Part shown: in pieces, positions 45,992-57,439 of the stretch
Numbering within the stretch: position 1 is the first letter of the stretch
Layout of the letters: every line of letters begins with the position of its first letter
Source of the DNA: Cristatella mucedo
Lineage: Eukaryota > Bryozoa > Phylactolaemata > Cristatellidae
NCBI GenBank assembly: GCA_009760855.2
Contig: WPIO01000002.1
Coordinates: 7,019,001-7,083,000, forward strand
Reading direction: 5' to 3'
DNA: 64,000 nt
Program-made: the position numbers and the translations under genes
The notes under the pieces: generated by a model
Seen by the model: the letters and a program-made list of their open reading frames with translations, nothing else
What the model was told of the DNA's origin: nothing
The model's database searches: none

Positions 45992-46170
45992 GGGTGCTCC
46001 AGAAGTTTAGTAAAGTGGTGGAGGTCAGGACCCCTCGTCTCTACGAGCTCGTGCCTTCCGATCGACGCATCGTTGCTATGACTATGGACAGACCAATCCG
46101 TCCGGTCCCCGTGACCGATGGTGACGCTTTTTCCGTGCGATATGTGGGGCAGCCTGCACCAACTTCGGCG

Positions 46171-47085
46171 CATGTAATGTAATTCATCTTTGTCAGCAAC
46201 TCCAAACAGCTACAAAGGCTATTTGGGTGTTACTGGGAGAGTTTTGCATATCGCACTCACAGCTTAAGCGGCTTTCGTTACGCAATCGGTAGCCAAAAGA
46301 CTTCGTCTCACGCAACAAAGAGAAAGTGGGAAGCATAGCAGAGTCAGGAGAGCAATTGAGGTAGTGAGTAGCATTGAAGTAGCAGCTCAGGACCGCTGGA
46401 AATGATGTGCTATAGTCGGCAGCAGGAGGGTAGTTGTCGTTGCGTAAGAATTGTGGACGCGAGTTCCACAGTCTAGGACCTGCAGAGCTAAAGCTTCTGT
46501 CGCCAACGGTACTAAAGCGAAGGCATGGAACAGCTAATTTATTGTCCATACAGGACCTGAGGGTACGAAGAGGCTGAAACTGATGAGGCAGTTCAGCTAG
46601 TTATGGAGGAGACAAGCCGTGTGGTCAGAGCAAGAACTTTGCACTGTATTCGTTGATCAACCGGCAGCCATACTAGCTCTTTTAGCAAAGGAGACTCGCG
46701 GGCAAACCTCGGGGATTTGCCAACTAGCCTTACAGCCATATTCATATCAGCCATCTGCAGTGGCCTCGTTGCTTTTCTTAGTAGCCCTGCCAAAAGGGAA
46801 TTACAATAATCAAGCCGAGACAGAACTAAGGAGCTAGTTAAATGTTTTGCAAGCCGCCGTGAAAGACAGCTCCTAATCTGTAGGAGAGATAGGAAGTGAT
46901 GGCTAGCTGTAGAAGCAGTCTTCTTCATGAAGCTGTTTAAATTTAGGCAGCTGTCGAAAGCGACACCTAAATTTCGAGCACGTGGTGATGGTATCACAAC
47001 AGCATCACCTATTCGAAGAGCTAAGCCTTCTAATCGAGTCACACGCTTAGGGTGTCCTATGAGCAACAGTTCAGTTTTTTCGTCG
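46171..47085 (-). mobile_element. LINE-A 3' half
   Basis: The minus strand reads HPKRVTRLEGLALRIGDAVV, ARNLGVAFDSCLNLNSFM, SLVLSRLDYCNSLLAGLLRK and, in the next ORF, VGDRSFSSAGPRLWNSRPQF. The 3' terminus is CATGTAATGTAATTCATC at 46171. It is truncated exactly where GC-rich sequence begins. Confidence 0.87.
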
Positions 47086-47119
47086 GAGCATGCTTACGAG
47101 ACATGCCCAGGGCATGTCT
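47086..47119. promoter_or_regulatory. Three p53-family-like half-sites
   Basis: GAGCATGCTT (47086-47095), AGACATGCCC (47099-47108) and GGGCATGTCT (47110-47119) each fit the p53-family decamer RRRCWWGYYY, with spacers of 3 and 1 bases. They lie about 1.4 kb upstream of the candidate start at 48519, in a GC-rich promoter-like region. Function is inference. Confidence 0.4.
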
Positions 47120-47847
47120 GCTGGCCGTGTCATGCCCCGGGGGGGGGGCATAGGCGAGGCATTTAAGCTGCCTCGGCTGTTGTTTCAACTGCGGTGCTTC
47201 ACTCGCGGCCTTTTTTCCCGACACTTTGAGGCGCCGCCGCGAGAGTCCAAGGAAGCAAGGCGGTGGTCGCGGCCTCACATTATCCGGCTGCAGTTATTCC
47301 TTGCTGCCCCTATTCGTCTGAACTACTTCCTTATGCGATTACTGCTTCGCTATCGGTGCCGCCTGTCCAGACTACGCTAGCTCAACCCACTGACGCCCAG
47401 GCTCAGCCGCAGCCTCATTGGAGCCTGGGCGTTTATTTGGGCGCTCATTGTATTTCAGCTCCAGACTTCGCTCCGCCGGCAAGCGACGCCTGAATCGATC
47501 AGGCAACACCGTTTCGCATCGCTCTCGACCGGAAACTGCGTGATTAACCCCGCGCTGTTTGCTGTGCGAAGGGTTTAAGGTAACTCGAAAGATTTCGCCC
47601 GATCCGCGATTGGAAGTTTCCCGCGTGCGAGCCTCTTCGGAGAGGCGGCGCTACGGAGGTACGGGTAAACAGACAGGCAGAAGCCGCGAGCCTCGACAGG
47701 CGCTGGCGCAGCCGCAGCCGCCGCTCGCTTGAGTCGAGTGCCGGGAAGCGGCGGCGGAGGCGACGCGCGAGCGAGTCCACGGTGAGCCGACAGGCAGCCT
47801 CCGCCACCGATTCGGCGTCGCCCCCCCCCGCCGCTCTGCAATCCTTG

Positions 47848-48321
47848 CCGCCGCAGCCGCCGCAGCCGCCGCAGCCGCCGCAGCCGCCGCAGCCGCCGCA
47901 GCCGCCGCAGCCGCCGCAGCCGCCGCAGCCGCCGCAGCCGCCGCAGCCGCCGCAGCCGCCGCAGCCGCCGCAGCCGCCGCGGCGCCGCAGCCGCCGCAGC
48001 CGCCGCAGCCGCCGCAGCCGCCGCAGCCGCCGCAGCCGCCGCAGCCGCCGCAGCCGCCGCAGCCGCCGCAGCCGCCGCAGCCGCCGCAGCCGCCGCAGCC
48101 GCCGCCGCCGCCGCAGCCGCCGCAGCCGCCGCAGCCGCCGCAGCCGCCGCAGCCGCCGCAGCCGCCGCAGCCGCCGCAGCCGCCGCAGCCGCCGCAGCCG
48201 CCGCAGCCGCCGCCGCAGCCGCCGCAGCCGCCGCAGCCGCCGCAGCCGCCGCAGCCGCCGCAGCCGCCGCAGCCGCCGCAGCCGCCGCAGCCGCCGCAGC
48301 CGCCGCAGCCGCCGCAGCCGC
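47848..48321 (+). repeat. (CCGCCGCAG)n minisatellite
   Basis: About 52 nearly perfect 9-bp units with rare variants (GGCGCCGCAG near 47979, CCGCCGCCG near 48105 and 48208). All six frames are open through it, giving chance poly-Ala, Arg-Leu or Pro-Pro-Gln ORFs. The minus strand, (CTGCGGCGG)n, is G-rich and contains both CGG and CTG steps. Confidence 0.95.
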
Positions 48322-48518
48322 ACCATCGACAAGCCGCTGGGCGCGGGCTAGGCAGACGGGGAATACTGGTAGTCCCAGAGTGGCTGCTGTCTGGGAACAC
48401 GAATCCCGTGCACGCAGCCAGCACGCCGAGCTCGCTCGCCCGCGCTCTCGCAGCCCGGTTCGCGCACTGCCGACTCTCTTCTCGTTTCCCCGGATCTCCC
48501 GACTTGAAATTGACAAAA

Positions 48519-48563
48519 ATGGAAGCTAAAAGCCAGCCGCTGCTCACACCATTTGCTCCATCG
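48519..48563 (+). CDS. Candidate first coding exon of an unidentified gene
   Basis: An ATG in a good context (GACAAAAATGG) opens 15 codons, [15 protein letters not shown], ending at a consensus donor TCG/GTGAGA. It sits at the 3' edge of a 1.5-kb GC-rich region, as first exons often do. I do not recognise the peptide and could not find the next exon. It may lie beyond the R2-like element or outside the window. Alternatively the ATG may be fortuitous. Confidence 0.4.
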
Positions 48564-49149
48564 GTGAGAATTGTACATAGCTGCCCCCACGCCAGCCCTG
48601 GCTCCAGTGCTTGACGTGACCCCGGGCCGACTGGAGACATTTGGCTCTTCGTTCGGAGAGCTTGTCGTTGACGCCCACGGGATTGGCTCTTTGCTTTCCT
48701 CTGGCTTCTCTCTTGGTGATGACCTGAGCAGCGTCGTCAGCTTCCCACAATCACTGGTTTTTCTCTGCGAGTTGACCTTCACCCACGCGAAAGAGGGAGC
48801 TGGTGTCTGCCTCCGCCTGTTTTCTGTTTTCGTCCCCAGAGTTCTCTGCGAGTTCGGAGCGTGCGCTTACTATTAACATGTCCTCCTTAAGCTCAGACGC
48901 CTCGCTCCTCCCGGCCTCTGCGAGTCACTCCTCTGCTAGTGCTCCCACAGGGACTATACCACCCCTGTCGCGACCGAGGCAGTCTCGGAGGACAAGCAAA
49001 TCATCCAGAATATGTAGCCCCTAAGCCAAGCGGTAACAGCCGCGTAGCCCAGAGGGGCTATTGTTGCTGCTAAGAAGGCTGTGGATGCCTCTAGGATGTC
49101 TGCTATGGCCGAGGCTGGCAGGCAGGGCTAAGCAACCCATACCCTAACC

Positions 49150-49700
49150 ATGTCATCTCCCCCTGCAGGGACGCCACCGGCGTCCATCAACTTGGTATTC
49201 CCTCAGTCCTGGCCCTTTGCCTCAACTGTTTGTCCGTCTTGCCACAAGCGCCTCTCCAAGCTAAACTCGCTCGTAAATACAACTCCACGCTCCTTGTCAG
49301 ATTCCCGCTATGCCCCTTCGTCTGTTCATCCGCGGCGGTTCTCAGAAAACACCTTCGCAACACGCACCACACACCACGTCGGCAGAAGAACTTATTTCTT
49401 CCCTGGCATCTAGCTTGACTCGGGACGCGCCCGACCTCCCTCCATCATCGTTGATGACACCCTCTCGCATTGCTCTACATGCCACTCCATCTGAGATCCT
49501 CCGCCATGCCCCGGTGCCGATACCCTCTGCCGCACCGATACCTGTACCTCAGCCTACAGCACAGCTGTTACCGACTCCGGCATACGCTCCACGTTCGCCT
49601 CGCGAGTTTTTCGAGCTACGGCTGCCCCGCGTACAGGACAGCGTGCGGGTGAACGGCTGGCACGCTTCATGGCCTCCGTACTTCTCCCTAAGCGAGGACT
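49150..49700 (+). pseudogene. R2-like N-terminal zinc-finger region
   Basis: Overlapping frames give PLCPFVCSSAAVLRKHLRNT-H, a C-x2-4-C-x12-H-x4-H finger. In a shifted frame a Pro/Ser-rich spacer follows: SLMTPSRIALHATPSEIL, APIPVPQPTAQLLPTPAYAP. N-terminal fingers in this group bind the target site. Confidence 0.7.
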
Positions 49701-50157
49701 AGGCCCGCCATGGCTTGGATCCGCCGTACCTTGCTGCACTGCTGCACCAGTTTAAGCCTCTTCGTGCCCTCAGGTCCTGTATAGGCAATAAATTAGCAGT
49801 CCCATCCCATTCCTTCGCTTGCAGATCGTTGGAGACAGAAGCTTTTTCTCTACATTTGCTAGACTGTGGAACTCGCTTTTACAATTCTTACGCAACAGCT
49901 ACTCTCCTGCTGCCGACTATGGCACATCCTTTCCAGCGGTCCTGAGCTGCTAATTTCATGCTTCTTATTACCTCAACCACTCTCCTGACTCTGCTATGCT
50001 GCCCAATTTCTCTTAGCTGGGTGAGACGAAGTCTTTTGGCTACCAAATGCGTATCGGAAGCCACTTAGGCTGTGAGTTCGCTATACGAAACTCTCCTGTG
50101 TAACACCCACACAGCCTTTGTGGCTTTTTGGAGTTACAGACGGAGATACATCACATA
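49699..50157 (+). mobile_element. LINE-A 3' fragment inside the R2-like element
   Basis: GGCCCGCCATGGCTTGGAT, CTGCTGCACCAGTTTAAGCC, ACTGTGGAACTCGCTTTTAC, GACTCTGCTATGCTGCCCAA and terminus GACGGAGATACATCACA match the LINE-A 3' region. Confidence 0.85.
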
Positions 50158-50364
50158 GTTGTCATTTGCCCAATGCACGGTCAAGGATCACGAGCGAAGG
50201 CACCGCCGAACTCGTTCCGAGCCTCAGCCATCTCAACCGAGCGGCCCTGCATCCGGAGGTCCGCGCGGCGGCCATGGGACGCGAGCTGTGCCTCAAGTCT
50301 GCAACACATCAATGCGTCTAATCACCCCAAGGCCATCCGCGAGATCATGCTGCCAGCGTCGACG

Positions 50365-50554
50365 TGCTGTAGTTTGACATTCTCTAAGCGGCAGGTACGC
50401 GATACCAAACAGAACACCGAAGCGGGCTCAAATATGTTTATTCACACGGACACCGCAGCGGGCCAGTACGCGACTGCCCGCCCGGCGTCCTCGGCCTAAC
50501 TCCGCGGGCCTTTGCCACCCGTTACTTATATACCTCATGTCATAAATTACAACA
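50365..50554 (-). mobile_element. LTR-like fragment inside the R2-like element
   Basis: Begins TGCTGTAGTTTGAC and ends ATAAATTACAACA. Read on the minus strand, AATAAAC (complement at about 50429-50435) lies about 70 bases before the end, as at 28788-29039. No clean target duplication was found. Confidence 0.5.
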
Positions 50555-50667
50555 GGCCATAAGCCGACGACAGTGTCATAATCCCAAAAATAGCCACACG
50601 TACTTCACCAGTGACCTAGCAGCCAGCCTGTCGCTTCCACTGGGAAGGCCGAGCCGAAGGCCCGGCA

Positions 50668-50848
50668 TGAGCCGTGATGGCACACTAGGTAAGGCGGTTG
50701 CTTTCACGGCCTCGGTCCCGAGGTCGTGGGTTCGATTCCTGCGGTGGGGCGATCCTTTATCGCCACTGCAAGCGGTGGTGATAGCATAAAGGCTCTTCTG
50801 TCGCTATACAAAAGAGACTGTTTAATCAGCTAGGATTTATTTATGTTG
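50668..50848 (+). mobile_element. tRNA-derived SINE-1 inside the R2-like element
   Basis: GAGCCGTGATGGCACACTAG, TTCACGGCCTCGGTCCCGAG, B box GGGTTCGATTCC, GATCCTTTATCGCCACTGCA, GGTGGTGATAGCATAAAGGC, tail AGCTAGGATTTATTT. A well-preserved, probably young copy. Confidence 0.92.
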
Positions 50849-50859
50849 ACAATATCCAT

Positions 50860-51950
50860 CTTCAGACTCTACTCGTCCGGACCATCCTTCTCACCCGGCT
50901 AAGCGATCCAGCCTGATGTATGTCTCCGATACCGGATGAGGTCGTCGCCGCCCGCCTTCGCTTATCCCGCAACACTTCTTCGGGAGCCGACCGCCTAGAA
51001 TACCGCCACTTACGCCTCGTCAACCTTGGGTGCAGGCTCATTGTGTGCATTCTGAACGGCTGCCTCCACTTTGGTGTCATCCCTTCCTCGTAGAAAATGG
51101 GTTTCTTATTCTTATCGACAAGCGGGTCGACCCAAGCTTGCCCGGTAACTTCTGTCCCATCACGCCCTTGCCGACTATACAAGCTGCTCTCAGGCAGCCT
51201 GGCCCCGAGGCTGTGCAAGCTCGCGAGTGGCTGTGGGCTGCTGTCGCCGTAGCAGAAGAGCTTTGTTCCGGATATGTAGGGCTGCCTAGAGCAGTCCTTT
51301 CTTGTGGAGAGCGCCTTTGACGAGGCCAGAGATCGGCAGGGTGCTGGTGTTGTATACTCGGCGTTTCTCGACCAGTAGAATGCCTTCGGCACTATCCCAC
51401 TGCTTCCCTGCTCAGTGTGCTTCGGCATGCCAGAGTGGTTGTGAGCTTCTGCAGGTTCTTTGAGCGCCCCTATGCCGGCTCGCTCCTCTAGCTTAGGGTG
51501 CTCATCGAGACGCAGGTGATGTTTCATTCGACTGCCGGCGTCAGGCAGGGCCACCATCTATCGCCAATCCTCTTTGATCTGGCAATGGAACCGGTTGTCA
51601 GACTCTCTGCCAGCATGCACAAGTCCTGCGTCCAGCTCGGTGGAACTTCCCTGTCGGTCTGCGATTTGGCAGATGACCTCGCCCCGTTCTCGGTCACGTC
51701 TTCTGGCCTTCAGGCCCACGTGTCTGCAATTGGACAAGCTTCGTCGACGCTGGGCGTGCAGTTCTGGCCGGCGATGTGCCGTGACGTCGCCGTAAAGGTG
51801 TGAAGGCCGTGCCTGCTGCAGTCACTCTTAAAGACATGTGGATCCCTGAGCTGGCGGAGAACGAGTCCGTGGCCTACCTCAGAGTTCTGCGATCTTGAGC
51901 AGCCTAGGGCTGAAATAGAGCAGGCCTGCTCTTGCCTCGCAAGGGACATT
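50860..51950 (+). pseudogene. R2-like reverse transcriptase region
   Basis: Across frames: EVVAARLRLSRNTSSGADRL, EYRHLRLVNLGCRL, CLHFGVIPSS.KMGFLFLIDK, LASGCGLLSPQQKS-like sequence, AGVRQGHHLSPILFDLAMEP and CDLADDLAPFS. The final motif keeps both Asp residues of the RT active site. Stops interrupt it repeatedly. Confidence 0.82.
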
Positions 51951-52086
51951 AACCTGCTTCAGACCAGCCTTCTCGCTCCTTGGCAAAAGTTGACGCCTTG
52001 CGGACTTTTCTCCTTCCTCGGTTCAACTTTCATTATCCGGCGCGGCTTGTGCCTAAGGCTGCTCTGCAGCCAGCAGAAAAGGCTGG

Positions 52087-53170
52087 ATGCGATGGAGTTA
52101 TGTCGCTTTGCGTGCGCTCTGCCGTGCTTTGCATCGGCCCATTTCCGTTTGCACATCGCTCTGCGAGTGGGCTTGGCTTGATCCGTTTCAAGACGAACGC
52201 CTCCATCCTACGTGCTGCGAAAGCCTGTCGCATGCTGTGTCGCCCGATGCGTGCGTCCTTCAAGTCGTCTGCCTGCGACTCGACCGAGCCGTCTCCAACT
52301 TGGATGGCACGCCGTCGTCTGGTGAGGAGCGTCAGCGATACCTGAACGTAGTAGCCTTTGGCCATGGCAACCGGGTTAGCCCGACCTCGTTTCGGTCGGA
52401 CGCACGCAAGTGCGTCAAGTGGCTCTCCTGTCGCCTCTCGCTGGCCGGCTCTGAAGTGCTGGCTGTGTCCACCGACCCTGACGGCATCGAGTACTGGGTC
52501 GTGCCGCGAGTGGTTATCACGAAGCTTCGGGAGTTTGCTAGACTTGTGGAAGGCCGTGCTTGAGCGGCTCAGCCTGCACAGCGAACGGTCAGCTGCAGCC
52601 TGGCCACGGACAAAATCGACACTCAAAGGCACTTCCTGACCACGGGTCTTGGCCTGTCAGATTAGGCGGTCATGTACCGAGAGCGGCTGGACGTGCTGCC
52701 AGTAGCTGCTGCTAGGAGTCGGGCATATCCGAGGCGGTTACCTGCTGCCGCCTATGCCGCACGGAGGCAGAGACCATTTGCTACGTGCTACGCCACTGCC
52801 GGCCGATGCTGCGTGCTATTACGGTCAGACACAACCTGGTTCTGGGCCGCCTAGTTGGAGCTCTTCCGGACACCGCGATAAACTGCATGTCGCCAGGCCA
52901 CGCCCTCTCGCTTGACGGTGGTCTGGCTCTCAAGCGGGACCTGGTCATTGACAAAGGCCCTGATTTAGTAATTGTGGATGTGACGGTGCCATTCGAAAGC
53001 AGCTAGGATGCTCTGATGGTGGCGGCCCGGGACAAGACTGATAAATATGCTGCCATTGCTGGCTACCGGTCGGCAATGGTGAGGCCCTTCATGATCGGGG
53101 CTCTCGGCAGCTGGCGGCCAGACAATGATGCTTGCCTGGCCGACCTAGGCACTCCATGCGAGGAGTGAGG
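52087..53170 (+). pseudogene. R2-like C-terminal region with zinc knuckle and RLE
   Basis: A 158-codon open stretch (52087-52563) ends SLAGSEVLAVSTDPDGIEYW. After a shift come VMYRERLDVLPVAAARSRAY, the knuckle CRLCRTEAETICYVLRHC (the expected His is Tyr) and KRDLVIDKGPDLVIVDVTVP-FE, matching the PD...D core of the restriction-like endonuclease. The later ADLGTPCEE end is followed by TGA. Confidence 0.8.
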
Positions 53171-53304
53171 GGAATTGAGACGGCATTGCGTCACCGACGC
53201 CATTACTGGGTCGGAAGCCGTGTGGTCCACGTTCCTGAACCAGGAGGCGCAGGTAGGTAGGACAGGGCACCATCGGCTAATGTACAGATGCGAGTTGAAT
53301 ATTT

Positions 53305-53379
53305 TAATAATGATGATAATATTAATACATTTGATTTAGCACCCACGCAGAACTCAATCTCTTTCTGGACACTCATTAC

Positions 53380-53382
<3 letters not shown>
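53305..53382 (-). mobile_element. LINE 3' tail fragment
   Basis: AATAATGATGATAATATTAA and TTTAGCACCCACGCAGAACT, CAATCTCTTTCTGGACACTC resemble the reversed CR1/L2 tail at 21960 and 9300. Confidence 0.6.
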
Positions 53383-53383
<1 letters not shown>

Positions 53384-53435
<52 letters not shown>

Positions 53436-53437
53436 AG
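53384..53437 (+). repeat. (TC)n(TA)n compound microsatellite
   Basis: About 17 CT units run directly into about nine AT units. Confidence 0.95.
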
Positions 53438-53439
53438 CT

Positions 53440-56400
53440 ATTGTGATAAGCAACCCTATAGTTGCTTAGTATTTTTCACGATTACTAATACTGGCACTGC
53501 TACAACGGGTGCAATTAGAACTACTAGTTGGCGAAGAGTTTTCGTGCGAATTTAATCCTACATTTGCACCCTCAAGGTCCGTGTGAAAGTGGTCATCAAG
53601 ACATAATTGCCAACCCCGCTGGCCGGCTTCACTGAACGAATCTTTTTGTTTGGCATGAAATGTAGGCTACAGATCTGCTACTCCTCTGAAGCCTTACAGC
53701 CGCGGTCCCCGGAAAATAAAACTGCGGCTCTAATCGCTATTATTAGGCCATCACCGAGTGCCTAAGCAACAATTAGCCTGCGAGTTGTTCTCGGTGTAGC
53801 CGACAAAATGCTGCCTTACGTTTCCACCCATTCCCGGAATAGGGCGGCTATTCGTCGACGGCAGCCATTGAGGCTCGCCGCTGTCAGGCTTCCCGGAATG
53901 CACCGCGCTGCCGTCTCCTGACAGTCGCGTGCCCGTGGTTGCTTTGCCCGCGGCTTGTTTGCTGCGAATATTTGGCTTGCACAATCAATGCATTGAAATT
54001 CAGCGGCACGATTATAATATCAATCACGCTAAACTATACATTCGCGGAAAATCCGGCACTCCAAGTTGCTTTTCAGTTATTACCATCTTCTTTAGTTCCA
54101 TAAAAGTTCTCAAGCAATATTGCTCAATTCTTTGCACTGCTACAATAGCGGTGCGTCGTGCTTCCCTTCCTTCCTTCGCTTCGTCTGATACGACGCCTAA
54201 TACGACGACACATCCTCCGACGCAATGCGCGAAACCGTTTTCGTGACCTTGAAAAAGATCGCTACAGACAAGTACACGCACGTATATACGAGCGCACACG
54301 AACGTACGCAGGTAAACAAGTGCACGCACGTGCATTAGCGACCTTGCTTCAATTCTCAGGAATCCGCCATCCGATTGTATGGTAGCGATGCATCCATCGC
54401 TTTGGCATTAATGAATGATAACCCGGAAATTTATCCTAGACAGTGAAGCCGCTAACCCAAAGGAATCGCGTGTACAATTTTGTTTTCTGGTTTTCAACTC
54501 TAGGATTTCCTTATTGAAAGAATTTCAATCATCATCAAGGAACTAAGAAATGTCCTTCCTTTAAAAAGGAAGTGAGCCAATGCGACTTTGCATTTGATTC
54601 CTGCGCGCTCTAAAGCTCTGGTGGTGCTTTCATTCGCCAAACTGAAAAATTCAAGCCAAGCTACCTATACGTCCCAGTACACTATATCTCCTCATCCCCA
54701 CTGACATTTTAAAACCACACAAATACGTGTGGGTAGTTAATTGCTAATGCTATATCCGTTGTAGAATATTTACTTTACCAAAGTATTGCTTGATTTTTGT
54801 AAATTGTGCTTTTTAAAGTTCAGTCAGAATAATACTCTATAAGTGCTATCACACTTTAATGAACCATAAGCATAATATTTTTTGAGAACTTAGCACGGCG
54901 TTTTTGGATGATTACTTCTGGTAAGTTACTTACGCAAATCAAGTACACTGTGAACGAATAGGTGTAGTATTCAGCATGTTATACACAGTTAGAATCAAAC
55001 TATATAGATTTGAGTGTGAGTAACTGAGTCAGTGAGCGAGTTCATGGGTAAGTTTGTGATTTCCGTAACACATGTAGCTAACGTCATGATTACGTTGGGC
55101 CCTTTGTTATAATACCCATAGTATTATTTCGAGGGTACAGCTATGATAAGTGTCATGTAAAATACCAAGGGAAATAACTTATTAATCTGCAAATGTAGCT
55201 AAAACGTGCAATACTTTATAGTTGAAATTTAACAGTAAATTGTACAATAACAATTGTTTTGAACAATTTTATTACCGGACTAGTGTGCAACTAAACGTGA
55301 ATCCTATTTACTTTTCCTAATTCAAAGTTTTTAAACATGAAGAAAAAACTTTTATGATTGCCCGTTAGTAGTGCTGGCTCACCAGCTACATTAGCGGACA
55401 CTCGGGTCTTCTTCCCAAAGTAATTGAGGTTCCTGGGATCTTTCAAGGTTACAGACTCGTGTAAATATATACATAAAATCAGTGATGCCGTCATTATGAG
55501 ATCTCGTTGTGCAACTGGCACAGGCTTCATTAGTTCGGCTTATGCGCCTCGATGACGCACAAGCAGTATAAAGCTAGCTTTAGAAATGAAACGAAAATGA
55601 AATGAACGAATTCTCTGCATTATCGACTGACATCTTTTCAAAAATGGCTTTTTACGATGCCAGTAACCAGCCTCCCATTCTAAGACCCAAGTAGCCACCA
55701 TAGTTAGCCTGCATGCAATTTAGATGCACTACCAGGCAGAAAATACCAATGACTGAGCGTACGTTAATTATTTATATGCATGCCGAAACTGTGTTCTATT
55801 AATAGGGCTCGCGACCTAATGGTGACATATTGCCCGAAGAGACCAGCTCGGTCTGCCACATTAGCTCAAAATAGCAATCGCACTCAGCTGAAGCTCACTC
55901 AGTCACAGTCACTGCGCTGGCCACTTATCTAGACAGTGAAATCAGTAATCACATACTCCAGCCGCGCTTGAACTCAGTGGCTCGTATGATTTTTATGATT
56001 TTCCTCTTTAGCTTATCGAGCGCCAGCACGCAAGTGGCCGTGTGGCCATTGTAAACGCTCCGTGCCATCAAAGTAGGGACCATCAGTATGGATGAAGTAT
56101 TCAAAAATGAATGTTGTAGATATTCAAAATTGCGGAAATTTACCCTCGTACAAGAGATCACCCCGTGGCCTATTAGCTTTTCCGACGCTGTCTCAGTGCC
56201 TGCAGTTTATCGCAGGTTTAATCTTATCGATTGCCTTATGCTAGGCATTCAAATAAAGAGGCTACGCAGGCCTATTCTCAGAAAATGCTTATCGAGATGG
56301 TGTACGGGTGAGGCCCCGAAGGTTTTAATCTAAATTTATGTGTTAAACTCTCTTGCCGCTGAGTCATTCATACAGATGATCGTGAAGTCCTTGGACAATA

Positions 56401-56469
56401 TTACTTTTTAACTCTTTGTAGGCTCGTATGAAGGACATTCTTTAAAAATAACCAATATAAGCAGGCTCA
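53440..56469. other. AT-rich intergenic or intronic sequence
   Basis: No repeat family or exon is recognised. ORFs at 53929-54246 (+), 54024-54335 (-), 55949-56161 (-) and 56088-56333 (+) lack domains. If the gene starting at 48519 is real, this is probably its intron. Confidence 0.4.
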
Positions 56470-56672
56470 GTGATTTTTCAGGAGCTTACAGTATTGGAGC
56501 ACGCACAGATATCAGAGTGAGCACTATGTCATGCTCCACGGCATTGCGAATGTTACCACTAACTGTTTGGCTTTCTTTGCAGCACTGTAAGGTGCCTAAA
56601 AGGAGATTAAGTTCTCTGAGGGCGCTATGCCAATTTATTTTTATATTAATAATAATAATTATTATTCATCTG
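56470..56672 (+). mobile_element. LINE-B 3' tail
   Basis: CATGCTCCACGGCATTGCGA, TTACCACTAACTGTTTGGCT, GGAGATTAAGTTCTCTGAGG and GCGCTATGCCAATTTATTTT, ending in AATAATAATAATTATTATT. Confidence 0.72.
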
Positions 56673-57439
56673 AGCTCAATGCGTAGTATCTTTTATGCAA
56701 TCAATAATTAAACTTCTTCTCGCAGCTTTCATAGACGTCTATTAAGTCATTGAGTTATAATGCATATTTAAGTTCTTTTTTGTCACTATTTTTGGTCCAG
56801 TAAATGAAAATAGTCAAGAAAAATTGAAAGCGCGAGCGCATAATAAAGAAGCAAATTGAAAGTTTATTTGCCAATGGCAGCGTGTTCTTGTTGCTCACAG
56901 GTGATTCAAGTTTAAAGACACGCAAAGACTCTATATAAGTACCCTGTGCAGGACAGTAAAGCACAGCGAGGCGTAGCATCGAGGCTCTTTTTTCCTACAG
57001 TAGCAATGCCCGGATAGCATGAGATGCAACTAGATGCATATCTGGAAAAGTGTCTTTTTTCACAGACTGTGGAGCAATCGTTTCATCTGGCGCAGCAAAG
57101 CGTCTGGTGTTACGTTGTTTTTCCCAGCCCAGGTTCAGTAGTCACAGTAAGATCACAGGTTAGTTCAGGTCACAGGTTAGTGAGAAGCAGCGAGGGAAAC
57201 GACCCAGGTCTTTGGTGGCTGTATTATCGTCCAACTTCTTCGACGAGTAAGAATATTGAAGCGTAGCTGTTCGATTCTTTCATAATCATAATTTAGTACA
57301 TTATGCGATCCGCCTCACGTGATCCGGGCTCTTGACTAAGAAATAGAGTGACAGAGCGACGTAGCGCACGCGCTGCACGGAGCAGTTCCAACGAAGAACT
57401 AAACCCCGAGGGCCTCCTGGGGCCTCTTGGAGGTGCACC

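Larger units (their letters stand above)
47120..48640 (+). promoter_or_regulatory. CpG-rich promoter region with minisatellite
   Basis: A GC-rich block from the LINE-A junction to the candidate first exon. It contains a G10 run near 47139, CGCCGCCGCGAGAGTCC and, between about 47848 and 48321, the 9-bp minisatellite. The position before an ATG with a consensus donor suggests a promoter for the + strand gene. Confidence 0.5.
48600..53290 (+). mobile_element. R2/NeSL-like non-LTR retrotransposon, decayed, with nested insertions
   Basis: One + strand element can be followed across frameshifts: a C2H2 finger (LCPFVCSSAAVLRKHLRNTH, about 49302-49362), then the RT, and at the 3' end a zinc knuckle and a restriction-like endonuclease. 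The domain order (finger, RT, CCHC, RLE) is that of the R2/NeSL group, which insert site-specifically. Three later insertions interrupt it: LINE-A (49699-50157), an LTR-like piece (50365-50554) and SINE-1 (50668-50845). Many stops; inactive. The 5' border is uncertain. Confidence 0.82.

Noticed and set aside
47544-48640. Long ORFs on both strands encoding poly-Ala, Arg-Leu repeats or Pro-Pro-Gln
   Set aside because: All frames are open because the region is a 9-bp repeat without stop codons; the peptides are products of the repeat, not evidence of genes.
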